From Ministeria vibrans ATCC 50519 (taxonomy: Eukaryota > Opisthokonta > Filasterea): 41,996 nt of DNA. The stretch spans positions 42,797 through 84,792 of the forward strand of contig CALSCP010002358.1 of NCBI GenBank assembly GCA_943704425.1, read 5' to 3'. The notes below the pieces were generated by a model, which had not been told where the DNA came from, ran no database searches, and was given only the letters and a program-made list of their open reading frames with translations. A program made the position numbers and the translations under genes. Of the stretch, positions 1 through 17,720 are shown one piece after another (within the stretch, counting starts at the first letter, position 1; every line of letters begins with the position of its first letter).

Positions 1-79
1 AACCTTTTTTTTTTTTTTTTTTTTTTTTTTACTTATGTGTTTTGCAATGTTTTTGTCGTCACACTCTTCTCGTTCGCAG

Positions 80-3000
80 ATTGTCTCGTTGCTGCACGGC
101 AAGCGAGCGCAGCTGCACACGGTTGATCGATCGGGCGCGACTCCGCTGCACTACGCGGCGTATCTCAATGAACTTGACTGTGCGCGCACCCTTCTCGATC
201 TGGTCGGCGCAAAGGCGTCTCTGGCGCGCGACCGCAAGGGGCGCACGCCGCTGCACTATGCCGCGCTTGGCGGCCACACGGAGATGATTGGGGTGCTGCA
301 CGCGAGCGGTGCGAACCTCATGGTCGCGGATCGCATGGGTCTGTTGCCCGTGCATGCTGCTGCCTGCTCAGGCCGCGCCGACGCCGTGCAGGTTCTCGAC
401 GAGTTGCTCACGACCACCCGAGGGCTCGATGCCCAAGAGGTTACCATGTTGCGCGACGGAAAGCAGCGCACCGTGTGCCATCTGGCCGCCACGCGTGGTT
501 TTTGGGAGATTGTGTCGGATCAGCTCAGACAAAGTGTTGATGTGGAGGCGCGCGATGCTCAGGGTCGCACCATGCTGCACAATGCGTGTAGTGCCGGCGA
601 TGAGGACAGTACCGAGTTGCTTCTTCAACGTGGTGCCAATGTGGACGCGCGCGATACGGCCGGAAACACGCCCCTCATGTGTGCGTGTGGACAGGGCCGA
701 GTGCGTGTTGTGGACATGTTACTCAAGGCAGGTGCGTCATGTCACTTGCGCAACGAGAGTGGCGACGCTGCACTCCACTTTGCTTGTTACACAGGCTGTG
801 TATCCTCGGTGGCGGCACTGTTGGCGGCGGGCGCAGACGCGCGAATGGCCAACGGTGACGGTAGACTACCGTTGCATGTGGTGGCGTCTGCAGGCAGTGT
901 CGGCGTGTGTCGTGTGCTGCTGGAGCACTTTGGCGACGACGAGACTGTTGGCGCCGTGGTGGATGCTCAAGGACGCACCGTGTTGCATGCGGGTGCGAGT
1001 GCAGGGCGTACACTCAGTGACCATCATTTGCATCATCATCACGATGCGAATGGTGGTGTCGGCGCTGAGCGTGACACTGCCGCCGGTATCCTCATGACTC
1101 TGTTGGGGGTCAAGGGCGCCAATCCGTTGCTGCGCGATGCTCTCGAGCGCACTCCATTGCACTATGCAGCGATGCGTGGCGATGCCAGTGCCTGCCACCT
1201 ACTCACCATGACGTGGCCGTCGCCGGCCGACATGGACGACAGCGCGGGGTGCTCGCCCCTCTTCTATGCGGCTGCCACTGACTCAACGGGCTCCTGCACT
1301 CGCTGTCTCTTGCATGCCGTGCGTCGGCACCAGGCCATTGAGCGCAAGCAAGCACGAACGGCAGCAAGGAAAGCGTTAAGTGTGGAGGAAATTCCAACGA
1401 GAAGGGCACAGGGGAACGACAACAGTGACAGCAGCGACTCGGACAGTGTCGACTCGGACGATTCGGACGACATTGGTGAGAACGCCGACGCTCCAGCGCC
1501 ACCGTTGAGTGTCGTCGCACGCACCGAACGCACCTCACAGCGCACTCCTATTCATGTGGCGGCGCTCCATGGACACTTAATGGCACTGCGTTTGCTGCTT
1601 GAGGCGGCGCCGACCGAGGCTCTCAACCTGCCAGACGCGCAGGGGCACACTGCATTGCACTTGGCCGCGGCTGGTGGACACACGACTGCCGTGGAGTGTC
1701 TTTTGCTGGCGGGCGCCGACTCGAACGTGTGCGCCGAGGGTGGGTTCACGGCACTCGCCATTGCATCGGCACTCGGTCATGTCGAGCCGTGTCGGTTGCT
1801 GGCGCAGACGTCGAGCAATTTGGACGAGCCGGCCACCGAGCACGAGTGGACGCCGTTGCATCTAGCGGCTATTGCGGGTCACTCGCGTGTGGTCGACCTG
1901 CTTGTGTGCGCTGGGAGCGACACGGATGCGCAGGACACGGAGGATTGCACGCCGTTGATGCTGGCGGCGGCGGGAGGTCACGACGCGTGTGTGGACAGTC
2001 TCGGAGATTGCGACATTGACTGTACTTCGGGGCAGGGGCAACGCACGGCACTCATGATTGCGGCTGCCGAGGGCCACAGCACGAGCGCGCGCTTGATTGT
2101 GGCACACGGTGGTGATGTGTCACGACGGGACGCACACGGACGCACTGCACTGCACATTGCGGCGGCCGCTGGGCACGCCGACGTGTGCTCGGTGCTCGCC
2201 GATGACGCTCTTCCTGAAGTGTTGACGGCTGCCGATTCTGGTGGATTCACAGCGTTGCATCTTGCCTGCTACGCGGGCCACGCAGACGCGGTACGTGCTC
2301 TCTTGACTGCAGCGAGTGACTTGGATGGCCAGATGGGCGAGGAGGGCGATGAAGTGCGCCGGACACTCAGTGCGCCGTCGCTCAACGAAGGACTCACGCC
2401 CTGGCATTGTGCGACGCTCAATGCACATGTGCCCGAGACGCTCATTGAGGTGCTGAGTGAAGTGTCGGCGCACGTGGAAGCGAACACAGGGCACGGTCTG
2501 GACCCGTTGACATGCGACCTACGTGGCCGTACGGCGCTTCATGCGGCCGCCATGATGAACAGTGCTGAGGCGTGCACTGCGCTTGCGGCGTATGTCCCTC
2601 AGATTCTCAATGTGCGCGACCGTGGACGAGAGTGGACGGCCGCCATGCTCGCGTGCCGCTGTGGCTCTGTCGAGGTGGTCGAGGCTCTTATTGCGAACAA
2701 CGCAGACATGTCTGTGCGCGACGCACATGGCAACACAGTACTTCATGCTGCTGCACTCATGTCGAGCGAGCCCGACTGTCTCTCACACATTCTTGGTGAA
2801 GCATGCCACGTCGATGAGCTGGTGAACACGGTCAACGCGGCCGGCGAGACACCCTTACACATTGCAGCGCGCGCGCGCGACGACGCAGCACTCACAATGG
2901 TCGAACAGCTGATTGAGTCGGGGGCCAGTGTGGACGTGTGCTCAGGGAGGGGCACTACGCCCGCGCAAGAGGCGCGTCAGGCGGGCCATGATGTCGTCGC

Positions 3001-3784
3001 GGACTACATCGCGTCCAAGCAGCAGCAACAACAACACGGTGCTGTGGATGATGGAGAGGGTGGTGATGACGATGATAATGGGACTGAGGTTGTACCGTCT
3101 GAAGGTGCGACTTTAAAACAATAAATTATTATTATTATTATTATTATTATTGAGAGAGTGAGCGAGTGTGAGTGAGAGAGAATGAACAATCTTATAATTT
3201 TTTTTCTCTTGTTCATCGGAACAGAATTTATCTCAGAACACCGGAATGTACTGCGGGATATGATGCGAACACGGGCGAATGTTGATGAGGAGTTGTTTGA
3301 AGGGGTTGCGACGGAGGACACAGAAGAAGAAGCAGAAACAGCAGCAGCAGCAGGAGCAGCAGCAGCAGTGGAAGAAGAAGAGGAGGAGTGTTTTGAGGGT
3401 GGAGAAGGGAGTGCGGATGAAGTAGTGGGGGGTGCTGAAGTGAAGGACGCTATGGCTGAAGCGAGTGGTGTAGAGGAAGAAGAAGAAGATGAAGATGATG
3501 ATGAAGAAGAGGAAGAAGAAGGAGAAGGAGAGAGGGATGGGAAAGAGGAGAGCACTGTGCGTTTGCGAAGGGGGATTGTTGAGACGGATGAAACGAAAGG
3601 GAGCAGGGGAAACGCACGAGATGGTGATGGTGATGAGAAAAAGAAAAAGAACGAGAATCGTCGCAGTAGCAGTGGGAATACGAATACGAACAATCGATCG
3701 TCTCGTGCGCTTATTGTGGTGATGGGACTCATTGCGACTGTAACGGCGCTTGTTGTGTTTCAGGGGCACCACCATCGCACTTGA
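80..3784 (+). CDS. ANKRD28/44/52-like ankyrin-repeat protein with C-terminal membrane anchor (5' partial)
   Basis: Seen: after a T-run and a 3' splice site (CGTTCGCAG, ends at 79) an open frame runs to 3104 and carries about two dozen ankyrin repeats (TPLHYAA, TALHLAA forms) interrupted by an acidic Ser/Asp stretch near 1420-1490. Repeat order and spacers (RTPLHYAAMRGD, then SPLFYAAATDSTGSC) follow the ANKRD28/44/52 family, known as regulatory ankyrin subunits of protein phosphatase 6. I join 80..3104 to 3225..3784: donor GAAG|GTGCGA, acceptor GGAACAG, phase 1 kept. The second exon encodes Glu-rich sequence and ends in a hydrophobic helix (ALIVVMGLIATVTALVVF) plus a short tail, which suggests a tail-anchored form. 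If the intron is retained, translation stops at 3122-3124, giving a soluble protein. The family link is fairly strong; the PP6 role and the membrane anchor are inferred. Confidence 0.8.
3105..3224 (+). other. Intron with in-frame stop (alternative terminus) in ankyrin gene
   Basis: This 120-bp GT-AG intron holds an ATT/TAA microsatellite, GAGAGTGAGC repeats and a T-rich tract before AACAG. It contains the stop codon and an AATAAA at 3120-3125 that would end the unspliced message. Confidence 0.6.
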
Positions 3785-4117
3785 ATGAGCGTGTTTAAGA
3801 CTGGGAGAGAGAGAAATAGAAATCAAAGTTATAGAGAGAGAAAGAGAAGAAATATAGAGATGGAGGAGGGAGAGCCATCGATCGAGAACAGTAAAGTTAT
3901 AGTAAGAAAATTATTTTTGTTTTTAGTCAAATTCATTGCATGGGAGATAGAAAGAGAAGAAGAGACGGAGGGAGGAAGAGAGCACATTGAAGAAACCAAT
4001 CGAGGTAGCCGAAAACTTTTGCATTGCATGTATAAATCAAAAGATCATTTATTAATTGTATGCGAGTGAATAAGGATTTTATGTAATTTTTGTATTGTGT
4101 ACTCTCTCTCATTCGTT
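3785..4117. other. Intergenic, convergent 3' ends
   Basis: No gene is seen here. It holds the 3' flanks of the ankyrin gene (+) and the helicase gene (-) and is rich in GAGA. On the minus strand AATAAA lies at 4048-4053, about 65 bp past the helicase stop. Confidence 0.6.
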
Positions 4118-8761
<4,644 letters not shown>

Positions 8762-8800
8762 GTGGAAAAAATGTGAATAGCCCAAAAGACACGATCAAAG

Positions 8801-9118
8801 ATGACTAGGAAACGACGATTCGATCTGTGCGCCACACACAGCAATATGACGATCAATTCACCAAGTGGCAGCAGGTGAGTAAAGTATGGAGTGCATCGAG
8901 ACCATTTGTCTCTCATTCTTCAGCCATGGTTGAGGAGAATGTTCTGTCTCCTCTCTCAGATCACTCACACTGATCCTTCACTCATCACTCGTCCCAATTC
9001 CCACCAGAAATTCAGGACATGGCGCGCGAGATATTGTCGACGCAAGCCCATCGTTGACTGTCCGTTGTATCGCCAATGGGCTTTCATGGCGCAATTATTA
9101 GTCACCCCTCAGGTTTAA
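8801..9118 (+). other. Possible small gene or transcript divergent from DDX27
   Basis: ATG at 8801 opens a 24-codon frame (starting MTRKRRFDLC) that ends at a strong donor (CAG|GTGAGT, about 8874). Good acceptors follow (CATTCTTCAG, CTCTCTCAG, CCCACCAG), and one frame after the first of them stays open to TAA at 9116. No single splice choice both starts with ATG and keeps a convincing frame, and I recognise no family. It starts only 39 bp from the DDX27 start on the other strand, so it may be a small spliced gene or a noncoding divergent transcript. Confidence 0.3.
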
Positions 9119-9395
9119 GAATTGACAGGAGACCCAAATGTGAAATGCGAAGGAAATGGAAGGCGATGAGTTTATATAAACCAGTTTCTTGATCGGAATA
9201 ACGAATGTCGGTCAGCCTGATGAGTCTGTGGGTGCTTCCTACAAGGGATGGTGTCCCATTCTCGATAATATAAAGAAAAAGATATTGATTGGATATTTAT
9301 TGCAACAATTGAGACAAACGATCTCGCCAGATAACCCATAGACACACGCACACACACACACACGAGAGAGAGAGAGAGAGGCCAGATGGTGTGGT
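9119..9395. other. 3' flank of SEC61B
   Basis: No gene is seen. It contains a short (CA)n and (GA)n pair at 9344-9380, and on the minus strand an AATAAA near 9296 that would serve SEC61B. Confidence 0.5.
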
Positions 9396-10356
<961 letters not shown>

Positions 10357-10382
10357 TTGAGTTGAAGGGACAAGAAAAGAGT

Positions 10383-10400
10383 GATCACTGATCAGTGATC
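10383..10400. promoter_or_regulatory. 18-bp perfect palindrome upstream of SEC61B
   Basis: GATCACTGATCAGTGATC is its own reverse complement. It starts 27 bp upstream of the SEC61B ATG. It may be a dimer binding site in the promoter or 5' UTR; the function is a guess. Confidence 0.35.
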
Positions 10401-10813
10401 GGTGAATGGGATCAAAAAAAAAAAAGTACCAATTTATTCCTATATCTGCTCCTTCTCGATGCTCCTGTAGCTTAAAAAGACAGTAAACAGTATAAAAAAA
10501 GTGGTTCTAACTAATACTTCTGAGTTCTGTCAGTTTGTGTTGTCACTTTTCATTGATAATAAAGTGGAAATTAGTGTCGATTAATTGTTGGTTCTTGATC
10601 CACCAGACCCGCTGACTGTGGCAACCAGGCAAAGGCTACTTGTGAATTTTGATGGTAGGCTGTGATCAATGCTATGATTGAGAAGAAATTCATACAATAT
10701 TAATTCTGTGGAAACAAACAGAAGTAAAAATAGGTTTGGCAATGAACGGCACACTTTTTTCTTTTCTACAGCACAACTCGTGTGTTTATTAAGGATCCTT
10801 ATTGGCAATAAAA

Positions 10814-10845
<32 letters not shown>
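10401..10845. other. Intergenic between SEC61B and the VPS62-membrane gene
   Basis: No gene is seen. It holds the SEC61B upstream region and the 3' flank of the next minus gene, with (ATT)n at 10818-10847 and an AATAAA (plus-strand sense) at 10807. Confidence 0.5.
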
Positions 10846-10849
<4 letters not shown>

Positions 10850-11636
10850 ACCAATGACTCGGCGACAGATTGATTTGTGTCTCGCAAGGCACCCAGTGAG
10901 TGCTCGTGCAGCTTGGACTGGGCATACTCATCCGCCAGCAACTCATCTGTGGTCCTGGCTGCTCCGCTGAGCTCAGAGGACTCATCGTTTGGCTCGGGCG
11001 CATTGAGTAGGCCATAGCGCACAAGAAGAATCCCACATAGAATCAGAAAGAGCATTTGGCCCACAGAGTAAAATACAGTGCCCACAATGATTCGCGAACT
11101 GTCAATATTCGTAATCTAAAGGCAAACATAAAGGTAAACAAAAACGTGATCATAAATAATAAAAAATAATGCATTATTCATACTCTTGTGCAGGTCAGCG
11201 CCAAATCCCAACCACACAAAATGGTCCGAATGCCAAGAAAACTCAAATCAATGCAAATTCCACCCTGAACAAACGACGTCACATCACAAAATGCCTAAAC
11301 GCGAGCGAAAATAATACAAAGAGTCAGAGGGGGATAACACAATAATTTGACTTTGGAGACGTACATTGACTGCAAATTGAATTCCCAGAGCAATCAGACC
11401 CATTGCAAAGAAAAGCAGTGAGACAATGTTTGCCATACAAATCAGAATAGTCGCAAAGATTGTCAGACACTAAAATTAATAGAAATGAAAGAAAAAGAGA
11501 AAAATTAATGAGTTTTGATGAGATGTAAAAATATTAATAATTAGTGGAGAAAGGAGCGCAGTTTTAGCAAGCGAATTTATAAACAAAGTGAAGAGAGGGA
11601 GACAGAAAGGAAGTGATATAACGTGAGTGAGTGAGT

Positions 11637-11729
<93 letters not shown>

Positions 11730-12918
11730 TGTGTGTGTGTGTGTGTGTGAAAGGGGCCACAAGACAGGTTGTACTATTACGAAACCCTCTCAAACGAAAA
11801 AAAAATGGGGGATCATTTTCGGAATCGATTCAGTCTATCAAAATATTCTTGAGTGACGCATTCGTCTTACCCGCGCAATTTTCTTGAAAATTGTGCCGCT
11901 CTTGCGAAGTTTCTTGTCACGTGAGCGCACGCAGACAGCCATAAATAGGTCAACATCGCCAAATATAGCGAAAAGAAAGACAATAGCATCCATGAGAAGG
12001 GCACAGAAGGCAAAGGTGATCATCAGTTTTTGGAGTGTGTCGAGCAGCGCAATGTAACCCAAAACCATCTCAAGCGTGTCAAAGAGTTGTTGGAACCCGA
12101 CCAGAAGAGTGGCAAATCCGATGGCCGAGATTAAGAATGCGACTGTGCCTGTAATAGGCCAACTAAAGAGAGAATGCATAAGAAAGGTTGTTGCCGGTTG
12201 GAGTGACACGTACTGAGCAAGAAGAGCATAAGCCAATTGTGTCAGAAAAGGTTGATTATCGGGCGATTCCTTCCGTGACTCGCGACGTTTCTTCAGACGG
12301 ACGCAGTACACAATGACAAGCAGAGCCACAATCACACAAAAGACACACCCCAGAATCAGAGTGGTTCCCGCAATCATGTCGGGAGAAAATCCAGTGTAAG
12401 TGACAAAGTCAGGTTCGCCCGCCACTAGTTGACCGGGAGCAGGACAGTCATACACAAACGACGCATTCCAATTAGGGGTGCTGGGATCGAAGGGCGGAGC
12501 GGGTCGCGCACTCTCGCGAACGTTGAAGAAGTCTTTGCCGTTGGGTCCCGATGGGCCTTTATCGGGTCCCAGCGCCCTGCAAAAATGAAAGGAGGGAAAA
12601 GGTGAATAGCAATAATACAAGAGTATACATGTACAATCACACACACACAGTTCATTCATGGTTTCTTCTGACTCTTACTCTCCGACTGCGTCTTTGAGCT
12701 GATCCTCCAACTCCTTTGGGAGAACACTTACGCCAAGAATAAGCCCATTCCAAATGGTTTTGGTCGCGGTGTACCAATAGCTCTCAGAACAACCTTCATG
12801 TGAAAGGATTGTCTGATTGAAACTGAAAAACAAAAACATGAATGAGATGGGGTTTTTTTGGTGAGTTGGAAAAATTATTTATTATTATTATGACTGCCAT
12901 TATTGTTAAAATAATAAT

Positions 12919-12950
<32 letters not shown>

Positions 12951-14595
12951 ACAGCTTATTATTGTTATTATGTTATTATGTTATTGTTCTTAGTATTTTA
13001 GTATTATTATACGTATCGTATAATAACAACAAAACTATATTATTTGCATTACTTGTAACAGTCCCAACTGATTTGCTCGAGTTCAGGATAGAGAGGAATC
13101 TGCTGTTTGGCCAATCCCCAGTCACCTGAAAGCAAAATTAAATATTACAGTGAAAATTGACATTAGGGTTACAATTGTCGAAGAGAAGAATTAGAGAGTC
13201 GTACCTTGATAGTAGCCAAAAGTGGTGTTCTGGTACTGCTCAGTGGGCTCGTTTGGGTCTGAAAGAATCGCATCGACTTGTGCTTCGTATTCCCAGGGCG
13301 AAAGGAGCTCCAGGACATTCGAAGAAGTGGGTTGAAACTGACGAGAGTAGGAATAGAAGTCAGTCCGTCTCTCTTCTGTTTCCCTCTCACCCCCCTCTCT
13401 TCCTTACGACTAAAGTGGGGTCTGCAATTGTACGATCGAGAATATTGATATTATTGAGATTGGCAATAACGGCCAAATTCACTTGGGCGTAAATATGAGA
13501 TTGAGCACTCACAACATCTACAAAAAAAAGTAAAAAAAACAAAACAAAAACAACAGTAAAAACGAGTTGAAACGAGAGGTATAACACAAAGAAGTCAATC
13601 AATGCCATTCTTCTTACATGATCCGTGTGAGTCTAAACCCGCATAAGTCTACAGTGCCAGAGAAGAGTCACAAAGGGAATGAGAGTGAGTGAGTGAATTC
13701 AGAGAGAGAGAGTTTGTGATTTTTTTTTTAAAAAAAGTGATAGTCTTACGATTGGGTGAGTTCCGTTTCTGAGCATAAATTCACAATCCCCGACAAGGCA
13801 GTTAAAAACCTACAAGAAAAGAAAGAAGGAAATAAATAATAAATTCACTCATTCCCTTTCACACATACTGACTCAATCTGATTCTCATCCAGACAATCTA
13901 ACTCACTCTCATTGCAATTCAGGCCATCTGACTCACTCACATTCAAACATCCTCACTCTTATTATAAAATCAAACTTGCTCTCTCTCTCACCTGATTGAA
14001 TCCATGAGCATCAATCACAATCCGCACAATCGTCTTCAAGTCCCGACACACCTCCACTTGAATATGTTCCCAGTCTCCTTCATGTGTTCCCACATGACAC
14101 ATCACATACCTGGTTTTATATAAAAGAAACAGTTTTGGTTGTTTCCGTTGGCTTTTTAGCAGAATAATATAATTTTAATTTTTTTTGTTTTTTTCTGACT
14201 GGAAAATGTAACGGGTGTCTGGTTCAAAAGCGGAATAGTCCAGCGCCTGATTTGAACAGCCGTTGTATGAGTACCACATATGGTAATTGAAGACAAATGT
14301 GCGACTCGTTGAGTTTTCAGCCAGATGGAAATATATTGGCGCCTAAAAACACAATAAATATGATAGTTAGCTGAAAATTCTCTTGGGATTGCGTGGCGTT
14401 GTACTGTTGATCCGGTGGTTTCGTCAAAGGGCATTCCAGAATAGTCAAAGTCGGTGTCGTATGCTGAGAGATAAAGCACACTTGGAGTGGCATTGTACTT
14501 TCGTGTCATCTCCAACAGATTGCGCTCGGTCGCCTAAACCCAAACATCCATATTTATGAGTAATAATAATAATACTAATTATAATAATAATAATA

Positions 14596-14661
<66 letters not shown>

Positions 14662-15357
14662 TAATAATAATGATAATGATAGAATTATTATTATTATTAA
14701 ATTTTTCTGATTATCACCAAATTTTAATACGTCTTATTCGTCTTACTGCGCCCAAATTGGTCCCATTCTCGCGTTCGAATATGCTCGCAGCGGCAAGAAA
14801 CCGTTTTGGGTCGTCCAGACGGTACTTTTCAAGACGATGCATGAACACAATCCTGCAAAAACAAAACGTAAATGAAATGCGTAAACGGAGAGACTGTGCA
14901 TCTTCGAGCAGATCGTTTCAACGTCAAATTTCGTTGGAGGTCACACGCGCAACAAAACGGGCAATGTAAGACTGGAGGAAGCGCGGAGCAGCGTGCGACA
15001 CTGCCATGTGTGGCTGTGGGAGGCGCACGGGCAGGCAGCAGGGCCGGGTGGGCGGCAGAAGGAGCGAGAACGACACGAACGGTGCATACGGTGCGAATTC
15101 CCAGGCACGCGCAGACACGGTCGCGCGGGACACGGAGCAGTTGCAGTTGCATGCATTGGCAACATCTGCGTCGGTGACGTCGTTGGTGATCGGCTACAGG
15201 GCAAATGGTGAGGCGTGATCACAGAAACATCCTAAACAAGGTTAGTTTGTACCGCGATCGGTCCAGCACACTCGACGGGCGCGTCTGGTTCAACAAGGGC
15301 CGTTGAGTGCCGCGCCAGAGACACAACAATAGCGACGAACAGAAGAGGTGATCGCAT
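10846..15357 (-). CDS. VPS62 (DUF946) domain fused to a multi-pass membrane domain (16 exons)
   Basis: Exons: 15357-15253, 15193-15090, 14852-14747, 14533-14405, 14342-14200, 14109-13992, 13809-13750, 13648-13618, 13517-13408, 13337-13205, 13125-13053, 12822-12679, 12576-11871, 11469-11365, 11294-11184, 11115-10846; 2,448 nt, 815 residues, all phases agree. Seen: a signal peptide (residues 1-20), then VPS62-family marks FAPIVFMHRLEKY, MWYSYNGC, THEGDWEHIQVEV, GLDSHGSY and LGPDKGPSGPNGKDFF, up to about residue 440. About five hydrophobic helices follow, near 490-511, 557-580, 600-623, 655-686 and 738-760, then an acidic cytosolic tail. VPS62/DUF946 proteins are poorly understood and usually lack this membrane part. 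The likely topology is an extracellular or lumenal VPS62 domain above a membrane base. No transport or receptor role can be assigned from sequence. Confidence 0.85.
11632..11749 (+). repeat. (GA)n then (GT)n in intron of the VPS62-membrane gene
   Basis: GAGT repeats, about 88 bp of GA, then about 22 bp of GT, in the intron 11470-11870. AAACAAAGTGAAGAGAG lies just before it at 11580. Confidence 0.95.
14559..14690 (+). repeat. (TAA)n microsatellite in intron of the VPS62-membrane gene
   Basis: Nearly pure TAA/ATA repeats in the intron 14534-14746. Similar tracts occur at 12880-12950, 22470-22535, 29820-29880 and 34845-34885. Confidence 0.9.
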
Positions 15358-15734
15358 GATCGGAAGCAAAATAAAAATAAACAAAATTATTCCAGTTTAC
15401 AATCAATCAAAATACGCGACAACACAAAAGCTTAGAAGCACTTTCTAAGATAGAGGCTTAGAGGACTGTCAAAACTCGGAAGCATCGAAACTCGAGAGGG
15501 AACAAAAAGTAAAAACAGGTTGGCTGATGGCCATAGTGAGTCAGAACAAGGATATATATGCGGGGTTTACAGAAAAATACTATAATGATTAATGAGAAGT
15601 TAACTCGTCTGAGTGTGTGACAGTCGTCATAAATGTCAAATGACGTAATGTTAATCACTATAGTCTTGGCTGAGTTGCGGAATGGATGTCGCGGGTGTAA
15701 AAACTTCATTTATTTCACGTGTACCCACTGTCAC
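15358..15734. other. Intergenic, AT-rich
   Basis: It contains the upstream region of the VPS62-membrane gene and the 3' flank of the small secreted gene. No coding or RNA feature is recognised. Confidence 0.4.
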
Positions 15735-16224
15735 TCAGGCGATCACAGTGCTCTTGGAGGCCAGAAGAGTACAAGAGGTGCCGGCGAGGGTAGACACATC
15801 ACCCACGTTCATTGCCGAGCCGGCGTGGTTGGTGAACGTACAGGCGGCGCCATTTTGGGGCTGCTGCTTGATGATATCGTCGGCATCGTCGTTGTTTACC
15901 GCCAGTGTGACCGTGAAGATGGATTCAGTCATCGAATCAAGCGAGCAAAAGAAAAAGCCCGTCGACAGCTCGGTGCAACGGCCGCGCTGGTAGAGGCTGG
16001 AAAGAGCTTGGTTGGCGGGCAATTGAGCGAACGTGTAGAGAGAGTCTTGGGTCGCTATGCCGATAGTTCCAGAGCTACAAAGACCGGTATTTCGAAGATG
16101 ATAGTTATTATGTAACTTCCCAGGGCCAACACCACCATTATTGTACCAGTAAGCCTCGGTTTGACAACGAGAGAAGGCCGCGTTGGCAATAGAAGTTGCG
16201 AGCACAGCAAACAGAGCAATTTTT
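15735..16224 (-). CDS. Small Cys-rich secreted protein, paralogue 1 (5' exon unresolved)
   Basis: No known family is recognised. The exon opens after a splice acceptor (CACGATAG, ending at 16225) with a signal-peptide core (KIALFAVLATSIANA), then about 145 residues with six cysteines (RCQ, LCSS, RCTE, FFCSL, ACTF, SCTLL) and a TGA stop. It aligns with the gene at 18136-18698: NAAF.R.Q.EAY, RG.C..L.T..FFC.LD and G.CTLL..K. That similarity across 2 kb supports both being real. The start codon must lie in an upstream exon; ATGs near 16544 and 16581 are candidates, but no good donor in the right phase was found. It is likely exported; function unknown. Confidence 0.6.
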
Positions 16225-17510
16225 CTATCGTGAGTGAGTGCGAGAGGCGTTCAAATTAAAGGAAGATCAGTTGGAGGAAGAAATTTAAAGAAGAAGAAAA
16301 GAGTTTTGTTAATGAGGCAGTGACCTTGTTTGTGATAATAAAATGCAAAAGTGGGCGGTTTGGGTTTGTTAAGAAGAGGCAGTATGTCTAGCCTGAAACG
16401 CGCGACTGCTTTAGCAAGCAGAAGCAAGCCGTCAAGAAGAACAAACACCAACAGAATAACAAAAAAATTGAGCAAACGTTCGCTGCACACGAGGTGAAAC
16501 CACAGGGCTAAAAGAACTGAGAAACGGATATTCTTTGCTGACATGCTTCCACACTATCGTCATCTGCGGTATAGCGGCGTTAGTGCCGATATAAGGGAGG
16601 GTCTCGCTCGGGAAGAGATCGGGAAGTTCTCGGGAAGATCTGTGTTTGATACACCCACACGGCTATTTTTGATACATTGGGTCCTCAGCCATGCCATCGC
16701 TCCCACAGAAAGATGGAGACTATCGAGTGACAGGTCGTCGAAAGCGAGCAGTGTTTATACACACAGATTGCGACCCACAGCGACAAAGAAATTGAGCGAA
16801 ATTTCAGCGAAATTGCTAAAGAACGTTCATTCCTTCCACTGTGGCCCTACCAGGCTCAAGATCGCGTTAACGTCAAGCGTATTAGCCATAAGCCATGTGT
16901 AGAGCAGATGCGCTTGAGATCCATCAGCAATACCGCCAGTCTCTCTTTTTTTTTTTTTTTTTTGGTTTTTTGCTTGGAATTTTTTTTCCTTGCGACTTGT
17001 TTGTGGAACTCTCTTACAGAGTAAACATGATTCAGATTGCAGGATTCTTCTTCTCGGTTTCGAAGCGGTAAACGGTGGCAAAACTCAGAAAGATATCAAA
17101 GAATAAGTGGTTAATAAACAAACCGTTAATTGGTGAAGGAGGAGGGTTCAAAAGAAGTTCAAAAACGACTCCTATTGGATTCCTATTCGCTTTTCCTTCA
17201 CTTTTTTCTCATTATTTTACTATCACGACAAAAACACACTAGCCGCCCTATAGCCGACCTGTTCCGCCTGTGTAACACGGGAGCGCCCCCGCCGCCCCGC
17301 AGCCACCTGGACTTGCCGCCGCCGACCTCCGATCCGATTGCTTCAACCACGACTTCACCACGACTTCGACTTTACACTCCTGACAGACACCTTCATGCAT
17401 GGTGGCAGAGCCCTAAGCCTCCACTGGAGGTATGGCGTACCATTGCGATTGCCTCACTGGATAGCGTCGACACAGTACTATGACCTGCCACTGTTTTCAT
17501 GTTACCTCCC
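16225..17510. other. Gene-poor stretch
   Basis: It holds the 5' part of paralogue 1, T-rich runs (16948-16990) and a proline-coding-like GC patch at 17280-17330. Several frames stay open for 60-120 codons on both strands, but none shows family similarity, splice logic or a compositional signal. Confidence 0.4.
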
Positions 17511-17720
17511 CTTGAATCAATTCTCAACTTTATCTCTTTCTTTCTCCTCTCTTTCATTCACGTCTGACGGTCTGAGTGACGTCTCGCTCAGTTACTCAGT
17601 GCTCGCCAATACAGTTGTTAGTTTTTATGATTACATGCTGTACACCGACAGACTGTGTGTGCGTGCTGAGTGCTTAGTGTGTCTTTGTGGTGTCTTTGCG
17701 TTGTGTGTGTGTGCTTAGTG
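17511..17720 (+). repeat. Dispersed repeat, copy A
   Basis: From CTTGAATCAATTCTCA through TTTTTATGATTACATGCT it is nearly identical to 23817-23935. It differs by an 8-bp duplication (GTCTGACG) and about 35 extra bases after TTACATGCT. Both copies run into GTCTTTGTGGTGTCTTTGCG and then TG repeats. Confidence 0.85.

Noticed and set aside
8930-9060. TGA read-through (selenocysteine) joining two plus-strand frames
   Set aside because: No selenoprotein family or downstream stem-loop is seen; splice alternatives explain the break equally well.
15633-16115. 160-codon plus-strand frame
   Set aside because: It is antisense to the secreted paralogue 1, whose homology to paralogue 2 fixes the coding strand.
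16543-17483. Plus-strand frames of 117-119 codons
   Set aside because: No homology, no splice support, and base composition like the surrounding noncoding DNA.
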